64,000 nt of DNA from Geobacillus vulcani PSS1 (GCF_000733845.1 NZ_JPOI01000001.1:2023501-2087500); one strand, 5' to 3'; shown: positions 52,572 through 63,112, numbered from the stretch's first letter. Numbers and translations are program-made. The notes: generated by a model from the sequence alone, not told the origin.

Positions 52572-54635
52572 ATGAAGAAAGTGATCATCATTGGCGCTGA
52601 CTCGCGTGGGACATCGCTGTTGAAGCTGCTCCATGGGGCATCAGGATTCGAAGTCGTGGCGGTCGTGGATGTAGATGAACACGCTCCGGGGTTGCAGCTG
52701 GCGCAAAAATGGGGGATTGCCGCCGCGAGCGACTGGCGTCCATGGATGGCCCAACCGCTTGATTTGATCATTGAAACGACAGGCAGGGCGGATGTTCTGG
52801 AAGAAATCCGCCACCGGGCGCCCGAGGGGGCGAATATTGTTCCGAGCGCGGTCGCGCGGATGATGGCCGAGCTCGTTGAGGAAAAAGAAGCGCTCATCGC
52901 CGAGCTGAAAAGTGAAGCGGCCCGGCGCGCGCTCATCTTTCATTCATCCCATGATGGCATGATTGTCGTAGATGAATATGCTTGCATTACCGATATGAAT
53001 CAAAGCGCGGCGGAGCTTCTTGGAGTGGACAAAGACGAAGTGATTGGCAGACATATTTTGGATGTTTTGCCGTCAAGCGGCTTACCGCGCGTGCTGAAAA
53101 CGAGGCAGACCGAATTTCATCAGGAAGTGGAGCTGGCCAATGGAAAAAAATTGATCACCACCCGCATCCCGATCATCGATGACAATGGCAAGCTGTTTGG
53201 AGCGCTCGCCGTGTTTAAAGACATTACCGAACTGGTTGCTTTGGCGGAAGAAATTACGGACTTAAAAGAAGTCCGCATGATGCTTGAAGCCATCATCCAC
53301 TCGTCGGAAGAGGCGATTTCCGTCGTCGATGAAAATGGGAACGGCATTTTGATCAACCCGGCGTATACTCGGCTTACCGGCCTGACAGAGGAAGACGTCA
53401 TCGGCAAGCCGGCGACGGCCGACATCGCGGAAGGGGAAAGCATGCACATGCAAGTATTGAAAACGCGCCGCCCGGTGCGCGGGGCGCGCATGAAAGTCGG
53501 TCCGAAAAATCGGGATGTCATCGTCAATGTCGCGCCGATCATCGTCGATGGCGTATTGAAAGGAAGCGTCGGCGTCATTCATGATGTGTCAGAAATTCAG
53601 CGGCTGACGGCGGAGCTCAATCGGGCGCGGCAAATCATCCGTACGCTTGAGGCGAAATATTCATTTGCGGATATTGTCGGTGAGTCAGAGGAGATGAAGG
53701 TGGCGATCGAGCAGGCGAAACTGGCGGCGAAAACGCCGGCGACGATTTTGTTGCGCGGGGAATCAGGGACGGGCAAGGAGTTGTTTGCTCACGCCATTCA
53801 CAACGCGAGCGACCGAAAGTATAACAAGTTTATCCGCGTGAATTGCGCGGCCATTCCGGAAACATTATTAGAAAGCGAACTGTTTGGCTATGAGGAAGGA
53901 GCGTTTTCCGGTGCGCGGCGCGGCGGCAAGCGAGGGTTGTTTGAAGAAGCAAACAACGGCAGCATTTTTCTTGACGAAATCGGCGAGCTGTCGGCCAGCA
54001 CGCAGGCGAAGCTGCTCCGCGTTTTGCAGGAGCGGGAAATCGTTCGCGTCGGCGGGACGAAGCCAATCCCGATCAACGTCCGCGTCATCGCCGCCACGAA
54101 CGTCAATCTTGAAAAAGCGATTGCCGAAGGTGCATTTCGCGAAGACTTATACTATCGGCTCAATCGGATGCCGATTTATATTCCGCCGCTGCGCGCCCGC
54201 AAGGAAGACATTCCAGCGCTTTGCCGGCATTTGATCCAGAAACTGAACCAAGATTACGGGCGCAACGTCGAAGGGGTGACGGATGAAGCGATGGCGAGAC
54301 TGCTCGCCTACGATTGGCCCGGCAATGTCCGCGAGCTCGAAAACGTGCTCGGGCGGGCGATGATTTTTATGAAATTTCATGAGGTAATGATCGATGCGAC
54401 GCATTTGCCGCCGCTCGCCGCGCCATCGGCGGCGCCGGCGCATCGAGTGGAAACGGAAGAGGAGATTCGGCCGCTTGAGGAAATGATGGGCCAATACGAA
54501 GCGGGCTTGATCGAGCAGGCGCTTCGCCGCCATCACGGCAATAAAACGGCGGCTGCCCGGGCGCTTGGCATTTCGGTGCGCAACTTATATTACAAGCTGG
54601 AGAAATACGGACTTGACAAAAATAGCACGCAATAA
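52572..54635 (+). CDS. bkdR: BkdR, sigma-54-dependent activator of the bkd operon
   Basis: A 687-residue enhancer-binding protein. An N-terminal Rossmann-like segment ([19 protein letters not shown], about 1-100) is followed by two PAS domains (about 110-220 and 235-345), an AAA+ domain and a C-terminal Fis-type helix-turn-helix ([20 protein letters not shown]). In the AAA+ domain, Walker A is [12 protein letters not shown], the sigma-54 contact loop is GAFSGA (a common variant of GAFTGA), and Walker B is [11 protein letters not shown]. It should activate the sigma-54 promoter 78 nt downstream of its own stop. In B. subtilis it responds to isoleucine and valine. Confidence 0.94.
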   Translation: MKKVIIIGADSRGTSLLKLLHGASGFEVVAVVDVDEHAPGLQLAQKWGIAAASDWRPWMAQPLDLIIETTGRADVLEEIRHRAPEGANIVPSAVARMMAELVEEKEALIAELKSEAARRALIFHSSHDGMIVVDEYACITDMNQSAAELLGVDKDEVIGRHILDVLPSSGLPRVLKTRQTEFHQEVELANGKKLITTRIPIIDDNGKLFGALAVFKDITELVALAEEITDLKEVRMMLEAIIHSSEEAISVVDENGNGILINPAYTRLTGLTEEDVIGKPATADIAEGESMHMQVLKTRRPVRGARMKVGPKNRDVIVNVAPIIVDGVLKGSVGVIHDVSEIQRLTAELNRARQIIRTLEAKYSFADIVGESEEMKVAIEQAKLAAKTPATILLRGESGTGKELFAHAIHNASDRKYNKFIRVNCAAIPETLLESELFGYEEGAFSGARRGGKRGLFEEANNGSIFLDEIGELSASTQAKLLRVLQEREIVRVGGTKPIPINVRVIAATNVNLEKAIAEGAFREDLYYRLNRMPIYIPPLRARKEDIPALCRHLIQKLNQDYGRNVEGVTDEAMARLLAYDWPGNVRELENVLGRAMIFMKFHEVMIDATHLPPLAAPSAAPAHRVETEEEIRPLEEMMGQYEAGLIEQALRRHHGNKTAAARALGISVRNLYYKLEKYGLDKNSTQ

Positions 54636-54687
54636 TTTGCGCACAATGAAAAATATTGCACATACCTATTTGTGAAGGTAGTGTATT

Positions 54688-54701
54688 TTAAAGCGCTTTC
54701 A
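54688..54701 (-). promoter_or_regulatory. Candidate cre (CcpA) site upstream of the bkd operon
   Basis: On the minus strand TGAAAGCGCTTTAA fits the cre consensus TGWNANCGNTNWCA with one mismatch. It lies 11 bp upstream of the -24 element, a position where CcpA could block activator contact or looping. Confidence 0.45.
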
Positions 54702-54712
54702 GTTATTTTTAG

Positions 54713-54729
54713 TTGGCACAGTTTTTGCA
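54713..54729 (+). promoter_or_regulatory. Sigma-54 (SigL) promoter of the bkd operon
   Basis: TTGGCACAGTTTTTGCA: -24 TGGCAC and -12 TTGCA separated by exactly five bases, matching TGGCAC-N5-TTGCW. Located between bkdR, encoding a sigma-54 activator, and ptb. Confidence 0.93.
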
Positions 54730-54772
54730 TGAAAAGATCATGCCGCACGATTTGCAGAAAAGGTTGGTGCAG

Positions 54773-55675
54773 ATGATGAAGCTTGAATCGTTAGTGGAAG
54801 AAGCAAGACAAGGCCAAGGCCGGACGGTGGCCGTGGCGGCGGCGGAAGATGAAGAAGTGATCGAAGCGGTGGCGATGGCGCTTGAACACCGTCTCGGACG
54901 CTTTGTGCTCTATGGCGATCGGGAGCGGCTCGGACGGCTGTTGAAGGAAAAAGGATGCACCCGCTTTTCCGACGTCGATGTCGTTCATGCGAATTCGACC
55001 GGGCAAGCCGCGGAGCTCGCCGTGCGCGCCGTCCATTTGAACGAGGCGGATGCGTTGATGAAAGGGCATGTGCCGACAGCAACGCTGCTGAAAGCCGTCT
55101 TGAACAAAGAGTACGGGCTGCGCACCGGAAAGGTGTTGTCCCATGTCGCGGTGTTTGAAGTGCCGGCGTTTGACCGGCTTGTCATCGTCACCGATGCGGC
55201 GATGAACATCGCTCCGGATTTGGAACAAAAGGTGCAAATTGTGAACAATGCCGTCATCATCGCGCGTTCCATCGGCATCGAGCGCCCGAAAGTCGCGGCG
55301 CTGGCGGCGGTGGAGACGGTCAATCCCGCTATGCCGGCGACTGTCGACGCAGCCGCGCTCGCGATGATGCAAAAGCGGGGGCAAATCGAACATTGCCTGC
55401 TTGATGGACCGCTTGCGTTAGACAACGCGGTGTCGATGGCGGCGGCGAAACATAAGCGGATTGAAAGCCAAGTGGCCGGACAGGCTGACATTTTGCTTGT
55501 GCCGGACATTGAATCCGGCAACATGCTGTACAAGTCGCTCGTCTATTTTGCCAAAGCCAAAGTCGGCGCCGTCATCGCCGGGGCGAAGGCGCCGATCGTC
55601 TTGACATCGCGCGCCGACTCAGCGGAAAGCAAATTGTATTCGCTCGCCCTTGCCATCTGTTCAGCAGCGAAATGA
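54773..55675 (+). CDS. ptb: Phosphate butyryltransferase
   Basis: A protein of about 300 residues of the phosphotransacetylase family (TVAVAAAEDEEVIEAVAMALEH; MKGHVPTATLLKAVL; VAALAAVETVNPAMPATVDAAA). It converts branched acyl-CoA and phosphate to acyl-phosphate. Start 54773 or the next codon 54776; both follow AAAGG. The open frame from 54713 starts inside the sigma-54 promoter and cannot be used. First gene of the bkd operon. Confidence 0.92.
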   Translation: MMKLESLVEEARQGQGRTVAVAAAEDEEVIEAVAMALEHRLGRFVLYGDRERLGRLLKEKGCTRFSDVDVVHANSTGQAAELAVRAVHLNEADALMKGHVPTATLLKAVLNKEYGLRTGKVLSHVAVFEVPAFDRLVIVTDAAMNIAPDLEQKVQIVNNAVIIARSIGIERPKVAALAAVETVNPAMPATVDAAALAMMQKRGQIEHCLLDGPLALDNAVSMAAAKHKRIESQVAGQADILLVPDIESGNMLYKSLVYFAKAKVGAVIAGAKAPIVLTSRADSAESKLYSLALAICSAAK

Positions 55676-55696
55676 CAAAGAAGGAGGCCATCTGAG

Positions 55697-56800
55697 ATGG
55701 AATTGTTCAAATATATGGAAGCTTACGATTATGAGCAAGTGCTGTTTTGCCAAGATAAAGAGTCAGGGCTGAAAGCGATCATTGCCATTCATGACACGAC
55801 GCTCGGCCCGGCGCTCGGCGGGACGCGCATGTGGATGTACAATTCGGAAGAAGAAGCGCTTGAAGACGCCTTGCGCCTCGCCCGCGGCATGACGTACAAA
55901 AATGCGGCCGCCGGCCTTAATTTAGGCGGGGGCAAGACGGTCATCATCGGCGACCCGCGCAAAGATAAAAACGAGGCGATGTTCCGCGCGTTCGGCCGGT
56001 TCATTCAAGGGCTGAACGGCCGCTACATCACGGCGGAAGACGTCGGCACGACCGTTGCCGATATGGACATCATCTATCAAGAAACCGACTATGTCACCGG
56101 CATTTCGCCGGAATTCGGCTCATCCGGCAACCCGTCGCCGGCCACCGCTTACGGTGTCTATCGCGGGATGAAAGCGGCGGCGAAAGAAGCGTTCGGCAGC
56201 GATTCGCTCGAAGGAAAAGTCGTCGCCGTCCAAGGAGTCGGCAATGTCGCCTACCATTTATGCCGTCATTTGCACGAAGAAGGAGCGAAACTCATCGTTA
56301 CCGACATCAACAAGGAAGCGGTGGCGCGCGCAGTCGAGGAATTCGGGGCGAAAGCGGTCGATCCGAACGACATTTACGGTGTGGAGTGCGACATTTTCGC
56401 CCCATGCGCGCTCGGCGGCATTATCAACGACCAAACGATTCCGCAGCTGAAAGCGAAGGTGATCGCCGGCTCGGCGAACAACCAGCTGAAAGAGCCGCGC
56501 CATGGCGACATGATCCATGAAATGGGCATCGTCTATGCACCGGATTATGTGATCAACGCCGGCGGTGTCATCAATGTCGCGGATGAGCTGTACGGCTACA
56601 ACCGCGAACGGGCGATGAAAAAAATCGAGCAAATTTATGACAACATCGAAAAAGTGTTCGCGATCGCCAAGCGCGACAACATCCCAACGTATGTGGCCGC
56701 CGACCGGATGGCCGAAGAACGGATTGAAACGATGCGCAAAGCGCGCAGCCAATTTTTGCAAAACGGCCATCATATTTTAAGCCGCCGCCGCGCTCGCTGA
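55697..56800 (+). CDS. bcd: Leucine dehydrogenase
   Basis: A 367-residue NAD-dependent Leu/Val/Ile dehydrogenase that deaminates branched-chain amino acids to 2-keto acids. Catalytic K80 is in [14 protein letters not shown], and the NAD-binding GVGNVAYHL is near residue 180. It feeds the downstream keto acid dehydrogenase. The ATG follows AAGGAGG, 21 nt after ptb. Confidence 0.95.
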   Translation: MELFKYMEAYDYEQVLFCQDKESGLKAIIAIHDTTLGPALGGTRMWMYNSEEEALEDALRLARGMTYKNAAAGLNLGGGKTVIIGDPRKDKNEAMFRAFGRFIQGLNGRYITAEDVGTTVADMDIIYQETDYVTGISPEFGSSGNPSPATAYGVYRGMKAAAKEAFGSDSLEGKVVAVQGVGNVAYHLCRHLHEEGAKLIVTDINKEAVARAVEEFGAKAVDPNDIYGVECDIFAPCALGGIINDQTIPQLKAKVIAGSANNQLKEPRHGDMIHEMGIVYAPDYVINAGGVINVADELYGYNRERAMKKIEQIYDNIEKVFAIAKRDNIPTYVAADRMAEERIETMRKARSQFLQNGHHILSRRRAR

Positions 56801-56855
56801 AGGCGGGAAAGGGGCGGCCTTCCGCCCCGCGACGGATAATGGAGGGACAGCAACG

Positions 56856-57968
56856 ATGCAAGAGCAGAAGTTTCGCATTTTAACGATCAATCCAGGCTCG
56901 ACTTCAACGAAGATCGGCGTCTTTGAAAACGAACGGCCATTGCTGGAAAAAACGATTCGCCATGAGGCGGACGTGCTTCGGCGATATAAAACGATCGCGG
57001 GCCAATATGAATTCCGCAAGCAAACGATTTTGCAAGCGCTCGATGAAGAAGGGATCAATTTATCGAAGTTGAGCGCTGTCTGCGGCCGCGGCGGGCTCCT
57101 CCGCCCGATCGAAGGCGGAACGTACCGCGTCAATGAGGCGATGCTTGAAGATTTGCGGCGCGGATATTCGGGCCAGCACGCGTCCAACCTCGGCGGCATT
57201 TTGGCGCATGAAATCGCCTCAGCGCTCAACATTCCGGCGTTTATCGTCGACCCGGTCGTCGTCGACGAACTCGAGCCGATCGCCCGGATCAGCGGGTTTC
57301 CACTCATTGAGCGGCGCAGCATTTTTCACGCGCTAAACCAAAAAGCGGTCGCGCGCCGCGTCGCCAAACAGCTGGGCAAACGGTATGACGAACTCAACTT
57401 GATCGTCGCTCATATGGGCGGCGGGATTACGGTTGGCGCCCACAAGCAAGGAAGAGTGGTGGATGTCAACAACGGCCTTGACGGCGAAGGCCCGTTCAGC
57501 CCGGAGCGCGCCGGGACGGTGCCAGCCGGCGATTTGGTTGCTTTATGCTTCTCGGGCGAATACTACCGTGAGGAAGTGATGCGCATGCTCGTCGGCCAAG
57601 GCGGGCTTGTCGGCTACCTCGGCACGAACGATGCCGTCAAAGTGGAAAACATGATCGAAGCTGGTGATGAAAAGGCCAAGCTTGTGTATGAGGCGATGGC
57701 GTACCAAGTGGCGAAAGAAATCGGTGCGGCAAGCGCCGTGCTTGCCGGCAAAGTCGACGCTATCATTTTGACCGGCGGATTGGCGTACGGCAAATCGTTT
57801 GTGGAACAGATCACCCGCCGCGTCCAATGGATCGCCAATGTCATCGTCCATCCGGGCGAAAACGAACTGCAGGCGCTCGCTGAAGGCGCGCTTCGCGTTC
57901 TGCGCGGCGAAGAAGAGGAAAAAGTCTATCCAGGCGAGGTCGTTTCGCCGGTTCCGGCCCGGCGTTGA
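56856..57968 (+). CDS. buk: Butyrate kinase (branched-chain fatty acid kinase)
   Basis: A 370-residue acetokinase-fold kinase: [17 protein letters not shown] at the N terminus, [25 protein letters not shown] in the middle, [14 protein letters not shown] near the end. With Ptb it converts acyl-CoA to free acid, producing ATP. The ATG follows GGAGGGACAGC. Confidence 0.94.
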   Translation: MQEQKFRILTINPGSTSTKIGVFENERPLLEKTIRHEADVLRRYKTIAGQYEFRKQTILQALDEEGINLSKLSAVCGRGGLLRPIEGGTYRVNEAMLEDLRRGYSGQHASNLGGILAHEIASALNIPAFIVDPVVVDELEPIARISGFPLIERRSIFHALNQKAVARRVAKQLGKRYDELNLIVAHMGGGITVGAHKQGRVVDVNNGLDGEGPFSPERAGTVPAGDLVALCFSGEYYREEVMRMLVGQGGLVGYLGTNDAVKVENMIEAGDEKAKLVYEAMAYQVAKEIGAASAVLAGKVDAIILTGGLAYGKSFVEQITRRVQWIANVIVHPGENELQALAEGALRVLRGEEEEKVYPGEVVSPVPARR

Positions 57969-57998
57969 TGCGGCAACGGACAGAAAGGGGAAGGCAAA

Positions 57999-59420
57999 AT
58001 GGCAAAAGAATACGATGTCGTCATTCTCGGCGGGGGTACGGGCGGCTATGTGGCCGCCATTCGCGCCTCGCAGCTCGGGTTGAAAACGGCCGTTGTGGAA
58101 AAAGGGAAGCTTGGCGGCACATGCCTGCATGCTGGCTGCATTCCGTCCAAAGCGCTGCTCCGCAGTGCGGAAGTGTACGCGCAAACGAAAAACGGCGAGG
58201 CGTTTGGCGTCATCGCCGACGGCGTGCGCTTGGATTTCGCCAAAGTGCAGGCGCGCAAGGCAGCGATTGTTGAGCAGCTCCACAAAGGCGTGCAGCATTT
58301 GATGAAAAAAGGGAAAATCGATGTGTATGCCGGCATCGGCCGCCTGCTCGGCCCATCGATCTTTTCCCCGCTGCCAGGGACGGTGTCGGTCGAAATGAAC
58401 GATGGCAGCGAAAACGAAATGCTCGTTCCGAAATTTGTCGTCATCGCCACGGGTTCGCGTCCGCGCACGCTGCCGGGGCTGGAGCCGGATGGCGAATTCG
58501 TGATGACGTCCGATGAAGCGCTGCAAATGGAGGCGCTCCCATCGTCCATCTTGATTGTCGGCGGCGGCGTGATCGGCATGGAATGGGCGTCGATGTTGAA
58601 CGATTTCGGCGTGGATGTCACTGTGCTTGAGTATGCCGACCGCATTTTGCCGACAGAAGATGAAGATGTGTCAAAAGAAATGGAAAAACTGCTCCGCCGC
58701 CGCGGCGTCAACATCGTCACCGGAGCGAAAGTGCTGCCGGAAACGCTCGAGAAAAGAAACGGCGTCACGATCCAAGCGGAGCATCAAGGCGAGCGGAAAA
58801 CGTTTACGGCCGACAAGATGCTTGTTTCCGTCGGGCGGCAGGCGAACATTGAGGGGATCGGCCTCGAAAACACTGAGATTGTCGTCGAGAAGGGGTATAT
58901 TCAAACGAACGCGTTCGGCCAAACGAAAGAATCGCACATTTACGCGATCGGCGATGTCATCGGCGGCTTGCAGCTCGCCCACGTCGCCGCCCATGAAGGG
59001 ATCGTCGCCATTGAACATTTAGCCGGGCGCAATCCAGCGCCGATTGACTATACGATGGTGCCGCGCTGCATTTACACCCGTCCGGAAGCGGCGGCGGTCG
59101 GCTTAACCGAGCAAGAGGCGAAAGCGAAAGGCTATGATGTCAAGGTCGGCAAATTTCCGTTTAAAGCCATTGGCAAGGCGCTGGTGTTCGGTGAGGCGGA
59201 AGGGTTTGTGAAATTCATCGCCGACCGGAACACGGACGATCTGCTTGGCGTCCATATGGTCGGGCCGCACGTGACCGATTTGATTTCCGAAGCCGGGCTC
59301 GCCCGCGTGCTTGATGCGGCTCCGTGGGAAGTGGCCCATGCGATCCATCCGCACCCGACGCTGTCAGAGGCCATGGCGGAAGCAGCGCTGGCGGTCGATG
59401 GCAAAGCTATTCATTTTTAA
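57999..59420 (+). CDS. lpdV: Dihydrolipoyl dehydrogenase E3 of the branched-chain complex
   Basis: A 473-residue FAD disulfide reductase. FAD-binding GGGTGGYVAAIRA, redox-active CLHAGC in GGTCLHAGCIPSK near residue 42, NAD-binding GGGVIGMEWAS, and the C-terminal His-Glu pair in HAIHPHPTLSEAM. It reoxidises the dihydrolipoyl arms of BkdB. The ATG follows AAAGGGGAAGG. Confidence 0.95.
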   Translation: MAKEYDVVILGGGTGGYVAAIRASQLGLKTAVVEKGKLGGTCLHAGCIPSKALLRSAEVYAQTKNGEAFGVIADGVRLDFAKVQARKAAIVEQLHKGVQHLMKKGKIDVYAGIGRLLGPSIFSPLPGTVSVEMNDGSENEMLVPKFVVIATGSRPRTLPGLEPDGEFVMTSDEALQMEALPSSILIVGGGVIGMEWASMLNDFGVDVTVLEYADRILPTEDEDVSKEMEKLLRRRGVNIVTGAKVLPETLEKRNGVTIQAEHQGERKTFTADKMLVSVGRQANIEGIGLENTEIVVEKGYIQTNAFGQTKESHIYAIGDVIGGLQLAHVAAHEGIVAIEHLAGRNPAPIDYTMVPRCIYTRPEAAAVGLTEQEAKAKGYDVKVGKFPFKAIGKALVFGEAEGFVKFIADRNTDDLLGVHMVGPHVTDLISEAGLARVLDAAPWEVAHAIHPHPTLSEAMAEAALAVDGKAIHF

Positions 59421-59489
59421 CCGATTTCGCCGTATGCGCGCGGCGTGTGATCATTGGTTGACTATGTGAATCTAAGGGAGGTTGTTGCG

Positions 59490-60485
59490 ATGGCGCAAAA
59501 CCGTCATCAAGCACTCGGATTAAGCGATGACACGGTGTTGGAAATGTATGAAACGATGCTTCTCGCCCGCAAGCTCGATGAACGGATGTGGCTGTTAAAC
59601 CGCGCCGGGAAAATTCCGTTCGTCATCTCGTGCCAAGGGCAGGAAGCCGCGCAAGTCGGAGCGGCGTTCGCCCTCGACCGGACGAAAGACTATGTCTTGC
59701 CGTATTACCGCGACGTGGGTGTTGTCTTGACGTTTGGCATGACGCCGAGAGAATTGATGTTGGCGGCGTTTGCCAAGGCGGAAGACCCGAACTCCGGCGG
59801 CCGGCAAATGCCCGGGCATTTCGGGAAAAAGAAGAACCGGATCGTCACCGGCTCCTCGCCTGTGACGACGCAAGTGCCGCATGCGGTTGGCTTTGCCTTG
59901 GCGGCGAAAATGGAAAAGAAAGATTTTGTCGCCTTCGTCACGTTCGGCGAAGGGTCGTCAAACCAAGGCGATTTCCACGAAGGAGCGAACTTTGCCGGCG
60001 TTCACAAGCTTCCGGTCATCTTCATGTGCGAAAACAACAAGTACGCCATTTCCGTACCGATTTCCAAACAATTGGCATGCGAAAAAGTGTCGGACCGCGC
60101 CATTGGCTACGGCATGCCGGGCTATACGGTTGACGGCACCGATCCGCTTGAAGTGTACCGCGTTGTGAAAGAAGCAGCTGACCGCGCCCGCCGCGGCGAA
60201 GGACCGACGCTCATCGAGGCGGTGACATACCGCCTGACGTCGCACTCGTCGGACGACGACCATCGCGTCTACCGGACGGAAGAAGAGCTCGCCGAAGCGC
60301 GCGCCAAAGACCCGATCATCTCGTTTGCCCATTATTTAAAAGAGGTCGGTGTCTTGACGGACGCGTTAGATGAAGCCATTCAGGCGCGCGTCATGAAGGA
60401 AGTGAACGATGCCACCGACTATGCAGAAAAAGCGCCGTATGCCGAGCCGGAGCATGCGCTTCGCTACGTGTATGCTGAGGAGTAA
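59490..60485 (+). CDS. bkdAA: Branched-chain 2-oxoacid dehydrogenase E1 alpha
   Basis: A 331-residue E1 alpha subunit with the thiamine-diphosphate motif (TFGEGSSNQGDFHEGANFAGVHKLPVIFMCENNKYAIS) and the phosphorylation-loop-like YRLTSHSSDDD. It decarboxylates branched 2-keto acids together with BkdAB. The ATG at 59490 follows AGGGAGG; the frame opens at 59454. Confidence 0.95.
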   Translation: MAQNRHQALGLSDDTVLEMYETMLLARKLDERMWLLNRAGKIPFVISCQGQEAAQVGAAFALDRTKDYVLPYYRDVGVVLTFGMTPRELMLAAFAKAEDPNSGGRQMPGHFGKKKNRIVTGSSPVTTQVPHAVGFALAAKMEKKDFVAFVTFGEGSSNQGDFHEGANFAGVHKLPVIFMCENNKYAISVPISKQLACEKVSDRAIGYGMPGYTVDGTDPLEVYRVVKEAADRARRGEGPTLIEAVTYRLTSHSSDDDHRVYRTEEELAEARAKDPIISFAHYLKEVGVLTDALDEAIQARVMKEVNDATDYAEKAPYAEPEHALRYVYAEE

Positions 60486-60502
60486 GGGAGGGGGACTTGA
60501 CG

Positions 60503-61486
60503 ATGCCTGTGATTTCCTATATTGATGCCGTGACGATGGCCATTCGCGAAGAGATGGAGCGTGACCCGCGCGTCTTTGTGCTGGGGGAAGACGTCGGCCG
60601 GAAAGGCGGAGTGTTCAAAGCGACGCAAGGATTGTACGAGCAGTTCGGCGAAGAGCGCGTCATCGACACGCCGCTCTCGGAGTCGGCGATCGTCGGCGTC
60701 GGCATCGGCGCGGCGATGTACGGCCTGCGTCCGATTGCCGAAATTCAGTTTGCCGATTTCATCATGCCGGCGGTCAACCAAATTATTTCTGAAGCGGCGC
60801 GCATCCGCTACCGCTCGAACAACGACTGGAACTGCCCGATTGTCATCCGCGCCCCGTACGGCGGTGGGGTGCATGGCGCCCTATACCACTCGCAGTCGGT
60901 GGAAGCGATTTTTGCCAATCAACCCGGGCTGAAAATCGTCATGCCTTCGACGCCGTACGATGTGAAAGGGCTGCTCAAAGCGGCCATTCGCGACGAAGAT
61001 CCGGTGCTCTTTTTCGAGCATAAACGCGCCTACCGCCTCATTAAAGGGGAAGTGCCGGAGGATGATTATGTGCTGCCGATCGGCAAGGCGGACGTCAAGC
61101 GTGAAGGCGAGGACATCACCGTCATCACGTACGGGCTGTGCGTCCATTTTGCCTTGCAGGCGGCCGAACGCGTCGCCCAAGACGGCATTTCCGTCCATCT
61201 GCTCGATTTGCGCACCGTCTACCCGCTCGATAAAGAAGCGATCATCGAAGCGGCGAGCAAAACCGGAAAAGTGCTGCTCATTACCGAAGACAACAAAGAA
61301 GGAAGCGTCATGAGCGAAGTCGCCGCCATTATTGCGGAACATTGCCTGTTTGACCTCGACGCGCCGATTATGCGCCTCGCCGGTCCGGACGTTCCGGCGA
61401 TGCCGTACGCGCCGACGATGGAAAAGTTCTTTATGGTCAACCCGGAAAAAGTAGAAAAAGCGATGCGCGAACTAGCGGCGTTTTAA
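60503..61486 (+). CDS. bkdAB: Branched-chain 2-oxoacid dehydrogenase E1 beta
   Basis: A 327-residue E1 beta subunit: VFVLGEDVGRKGGVFKAT, DTPLSESAIVGVGIGAAM, and the transketolase C-terminal domain. The ATG at 60503 is preferred to TTG 60497 because AGGGAGGGGG is 8 nt away. It forms the E1 heterotetramer with BkdAA. Unlike the tight spacing elsewhere in the operon, 177 nt separate it from bkdB. Confidence 0.95.
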   Translation: MPVISYIDAVTMAIREEMERDPRVFVLGEDVGRKGGVFKATQGLYEQFGEERVIDTPLSESAIVGVGIGAAMYGLRPIAEIQFADFIMPAVNQIISEAARIRYRSNNDWNCPIVIRAPYGGGVHGALYHSQSVEAIFANQPGLKIVMPSTPYDVKGLLKAAIRDEDPVLFFEHKRAYRLIKGEVPEDDYVLPIGKADVKREGEDITVITYGLCVHFALQAAERVAQDGISVHLLDLRTVYPLDKEAIIEAASKTGKVLLITEDNKEGSVMSEVAAIIAEHCLFDLDAPIMRLAGPDVPAMPYAPTMEKFFMVNPEKVEKAMRELAAF

Positions 61487-61663
61487 CAGACGAACAAAAG
61501 GCGTCTCCAGCTTGGAGGCGGCAGGAAAGCACGGGATGTTCGGTTAGGGAGTCATTCCATCCTAATGAAGGGATTCCCCACAAACGCCGGCTTCGAAGCC
61601 AACCCTAGACGGCGAGGGGACGTCACGGCGAAGACATTGCAACAGAGATAGGAGGGTATCGAT
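61487..61663. other. Structured spacer between bkdAB and bkdB
   Basis: No plausible gene on either strand. Potential stems: CGTCTCC (61502-61508)/GGAGGCG (61514-61520), palindrome GGCTTCGAAGCC (61589-61600), TAGGG (61545-61549)/CCCTA (61603-61607) enclosing it, and GGGATTCCC (61570-61578). Read on the minus strand, the GGGGAATCCC hairpin region resembles right ends of IS200/IS605-family tnpB elements, so a decayed mobile-element end is possible. No T-run follows any hairpin. Confidence 0.5.
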
Positions 61664-62992
61664 GTGGCCATCGAACAATTGACGATGCCTCAGCTCGGGG
61701 AGAGCGTCACTGAAGGCACCATCAGCAAATGGCTCGTTTCCCCGGGCGACAAAGTGAACAAATACGATCCGGTCGCCGAAGTGATCACCGATAAAGTGAG
61801 CGCGGAAATTCCGTCGTCGTTTGCCGGCGTCATTCGCGAATTGATCGCCAACGAAGGAGAAACGCTTCCGGTCGGCGCGCCGATTTGCACGATCGAAGTC
61901 GAAGGCGCCGCACCAAGCTCGGAAGCGAAGCCGGCGGAGGAAGCGCCGAAAGCGGAAGACAACGCGAAGCCAGCGGCGCCGAAAAAGGCCGGCCGGGCCA
62001 ACAACGGCCGCTATTCGCCGGCCGTGCTCCGCTTGGCGCAAGAACACGGCATTGACCTCGAACAAGTCGAAGGCACCGGCCTTGGCGGGCGGGTGACGCG
62101 CAAAGATTTGCTGAAGCTGATTGAGTCCGGCCAAATTCCGAAAGCGGGAGCGGCATCGGCGGAACAAGCGGCGCCAAAAGCCGAGCCGCGAGCGGAACAG
62201 CCGACTCCGGCCGCCGCAACCGTTCAACCGTCTGCCGCGGCCGCACAAGCCGCGCCGCCGAAGCCAGCGCCGCCAACGATCGAAGCGGGAGCGGGTGACA
62301 TCGAAATTCCGGTCACCCCGGTGCGCAAAGCGATCGCCGCCAACATGCTCCGCAGCAAACACGAAGCGCCGCACGCGTGGACGATGGTCGAAGTCGACGT
62401 GACCGACCTTGTCGCCTACCGCGATGCGATCAAAGACGAGTTCAAGCGGCGTGAAGGCTTCAATTTGACGTATTTCGCCTTCTTCGTCAAGGCGGTCGCC
62501 CAAGCGCTGAAAGAATTCCCGCAGCTGAACTCCGTTTGGGCGGGCGATAAAATCATTCAGCGCAAAGACATCAACATTTCGATCGCCGTCGCGACCGATG
62601 ATGCTTTGTTCGTTCCGGTCATCAAGCACGCCGATGAAAAAACGATCAAAGGCATCGCCCGCGAAATCGCCGAACTGGCGGCGAAAACGCGCGCCGGCAA
62701 ACTCCGCCCGGAAGATATGCAAGGCGGCACGTTCACCGTCAACAACACCGGCGCGTTCGGCTCCGTGCAGTCGATGGGCATTATCAACTATCCGCAAGCG
62801 GCCATTTTGCAAGTGGAAACGATCGTCAAACGTCCGGTCGTCAAAGATGGCATGATCGCCATCCGCGACATGGTCAACTTATGCTTGTCGCTTGACCACC
62901 GCGTCTTGGACGGCTTGATTTGCGGCCGCTTCCTCGCCCGCGTCAAAGCGATTTTGGAAAACATGAACAAAGACAACACGCCGATTTATTAA
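61664..62992 (+). CDS. bkdB: Branched-chain 2-oxoacid dehydrogenase E2 (lipoamide acyltransferase)
   Basis: A 442-residue E2 core. Lipoyl domain (1-80) with lipoylated K44 in VITDKVSAEIP; Ala/Pro linker; E3/E1-binding domain (about 115-150: YSPAVLRLAQEHGIDLEQVEGTG); second linker; catalytic domain with H412 and D416 in LDHRVLDG. It transfers the branched acyl group to CoA. GTG 61664 follows AGGAGGG. A strong terminator follows. Confidence 0.95.
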   Translation: MAIEQLTMPQLGESVTEGTISKWLVSPGDKVNKYDPVAEVITDKVSAEIPSSFAGVIRELIANEGETLPVGAPICTIEVEGAAPSSEAKPAEEAPKAEDNAKPAAPKKAGRANNGRYSPAVLRLAQEHGIDLEQVEGTGLGGRVTRKDLLKLIESGQIPKAGAASAEQAAPKAEPRAEQPTPAAATVQPSAAAAQAAPPKPAPPTIEAGAGDIEIPVTPVRKAIAANMLRSKHEAPHAWTMVEVDVTDLVAYRDAIKDEFKRREGFNLTYFAFFVKAVAQALKEFPQLNSVWAGDKIIQRKDINISIAVATDDALFVPVIKHADEKTIKGIAREIAELAAKTRAGKLRPEDMQGGTFTVNNTGAFGSVQSMGIINYPQAAILQVETIVKRPVVKDGMIAIRDMVNLCLSLDHRVLDGLICGRFLARVKAILENMNKDNTPIY

Positions 62993-62998
62993 CGTTTC

Positions 62999-63032
62999 CC
63001 CCCATCGCCATCGGTTGGCGGTGGGGGTTTTT
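62999..63032 (+). terminator. Terminator of the bkd operon
   Basis: Stem CCCCCATCGCC (62999-63009) / GGCGGTGGGGG (63017-63027) with a run of Ts. Confidence 0.9.
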
Positions 63033-63070
63033 GCATGGCGCGATTTCAAACTTCTTTCACAAATGTGAGG

Positions 63071-63076
63071 TATAAT
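63071..63076 (+). promoter_or_regulatory. -10 element upstream of the lipoprotein gene
   Basis: Consensus TATAAT 37 nt before the ATG. No clear -35 at 17 nt. Confidence 0.4.
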
Positions 63077-63112
63077 GAGGGCAGAAACGAACGTGCGGAG
63101 GAGAAAAACGAG

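Noticed and set aside
61562..62812. Long minus-strand reading frame (416 codons)
   Set aside because: It is a GC-rich shadow of bkdB with low-complexity Arg/Phe content and no ribosome site.
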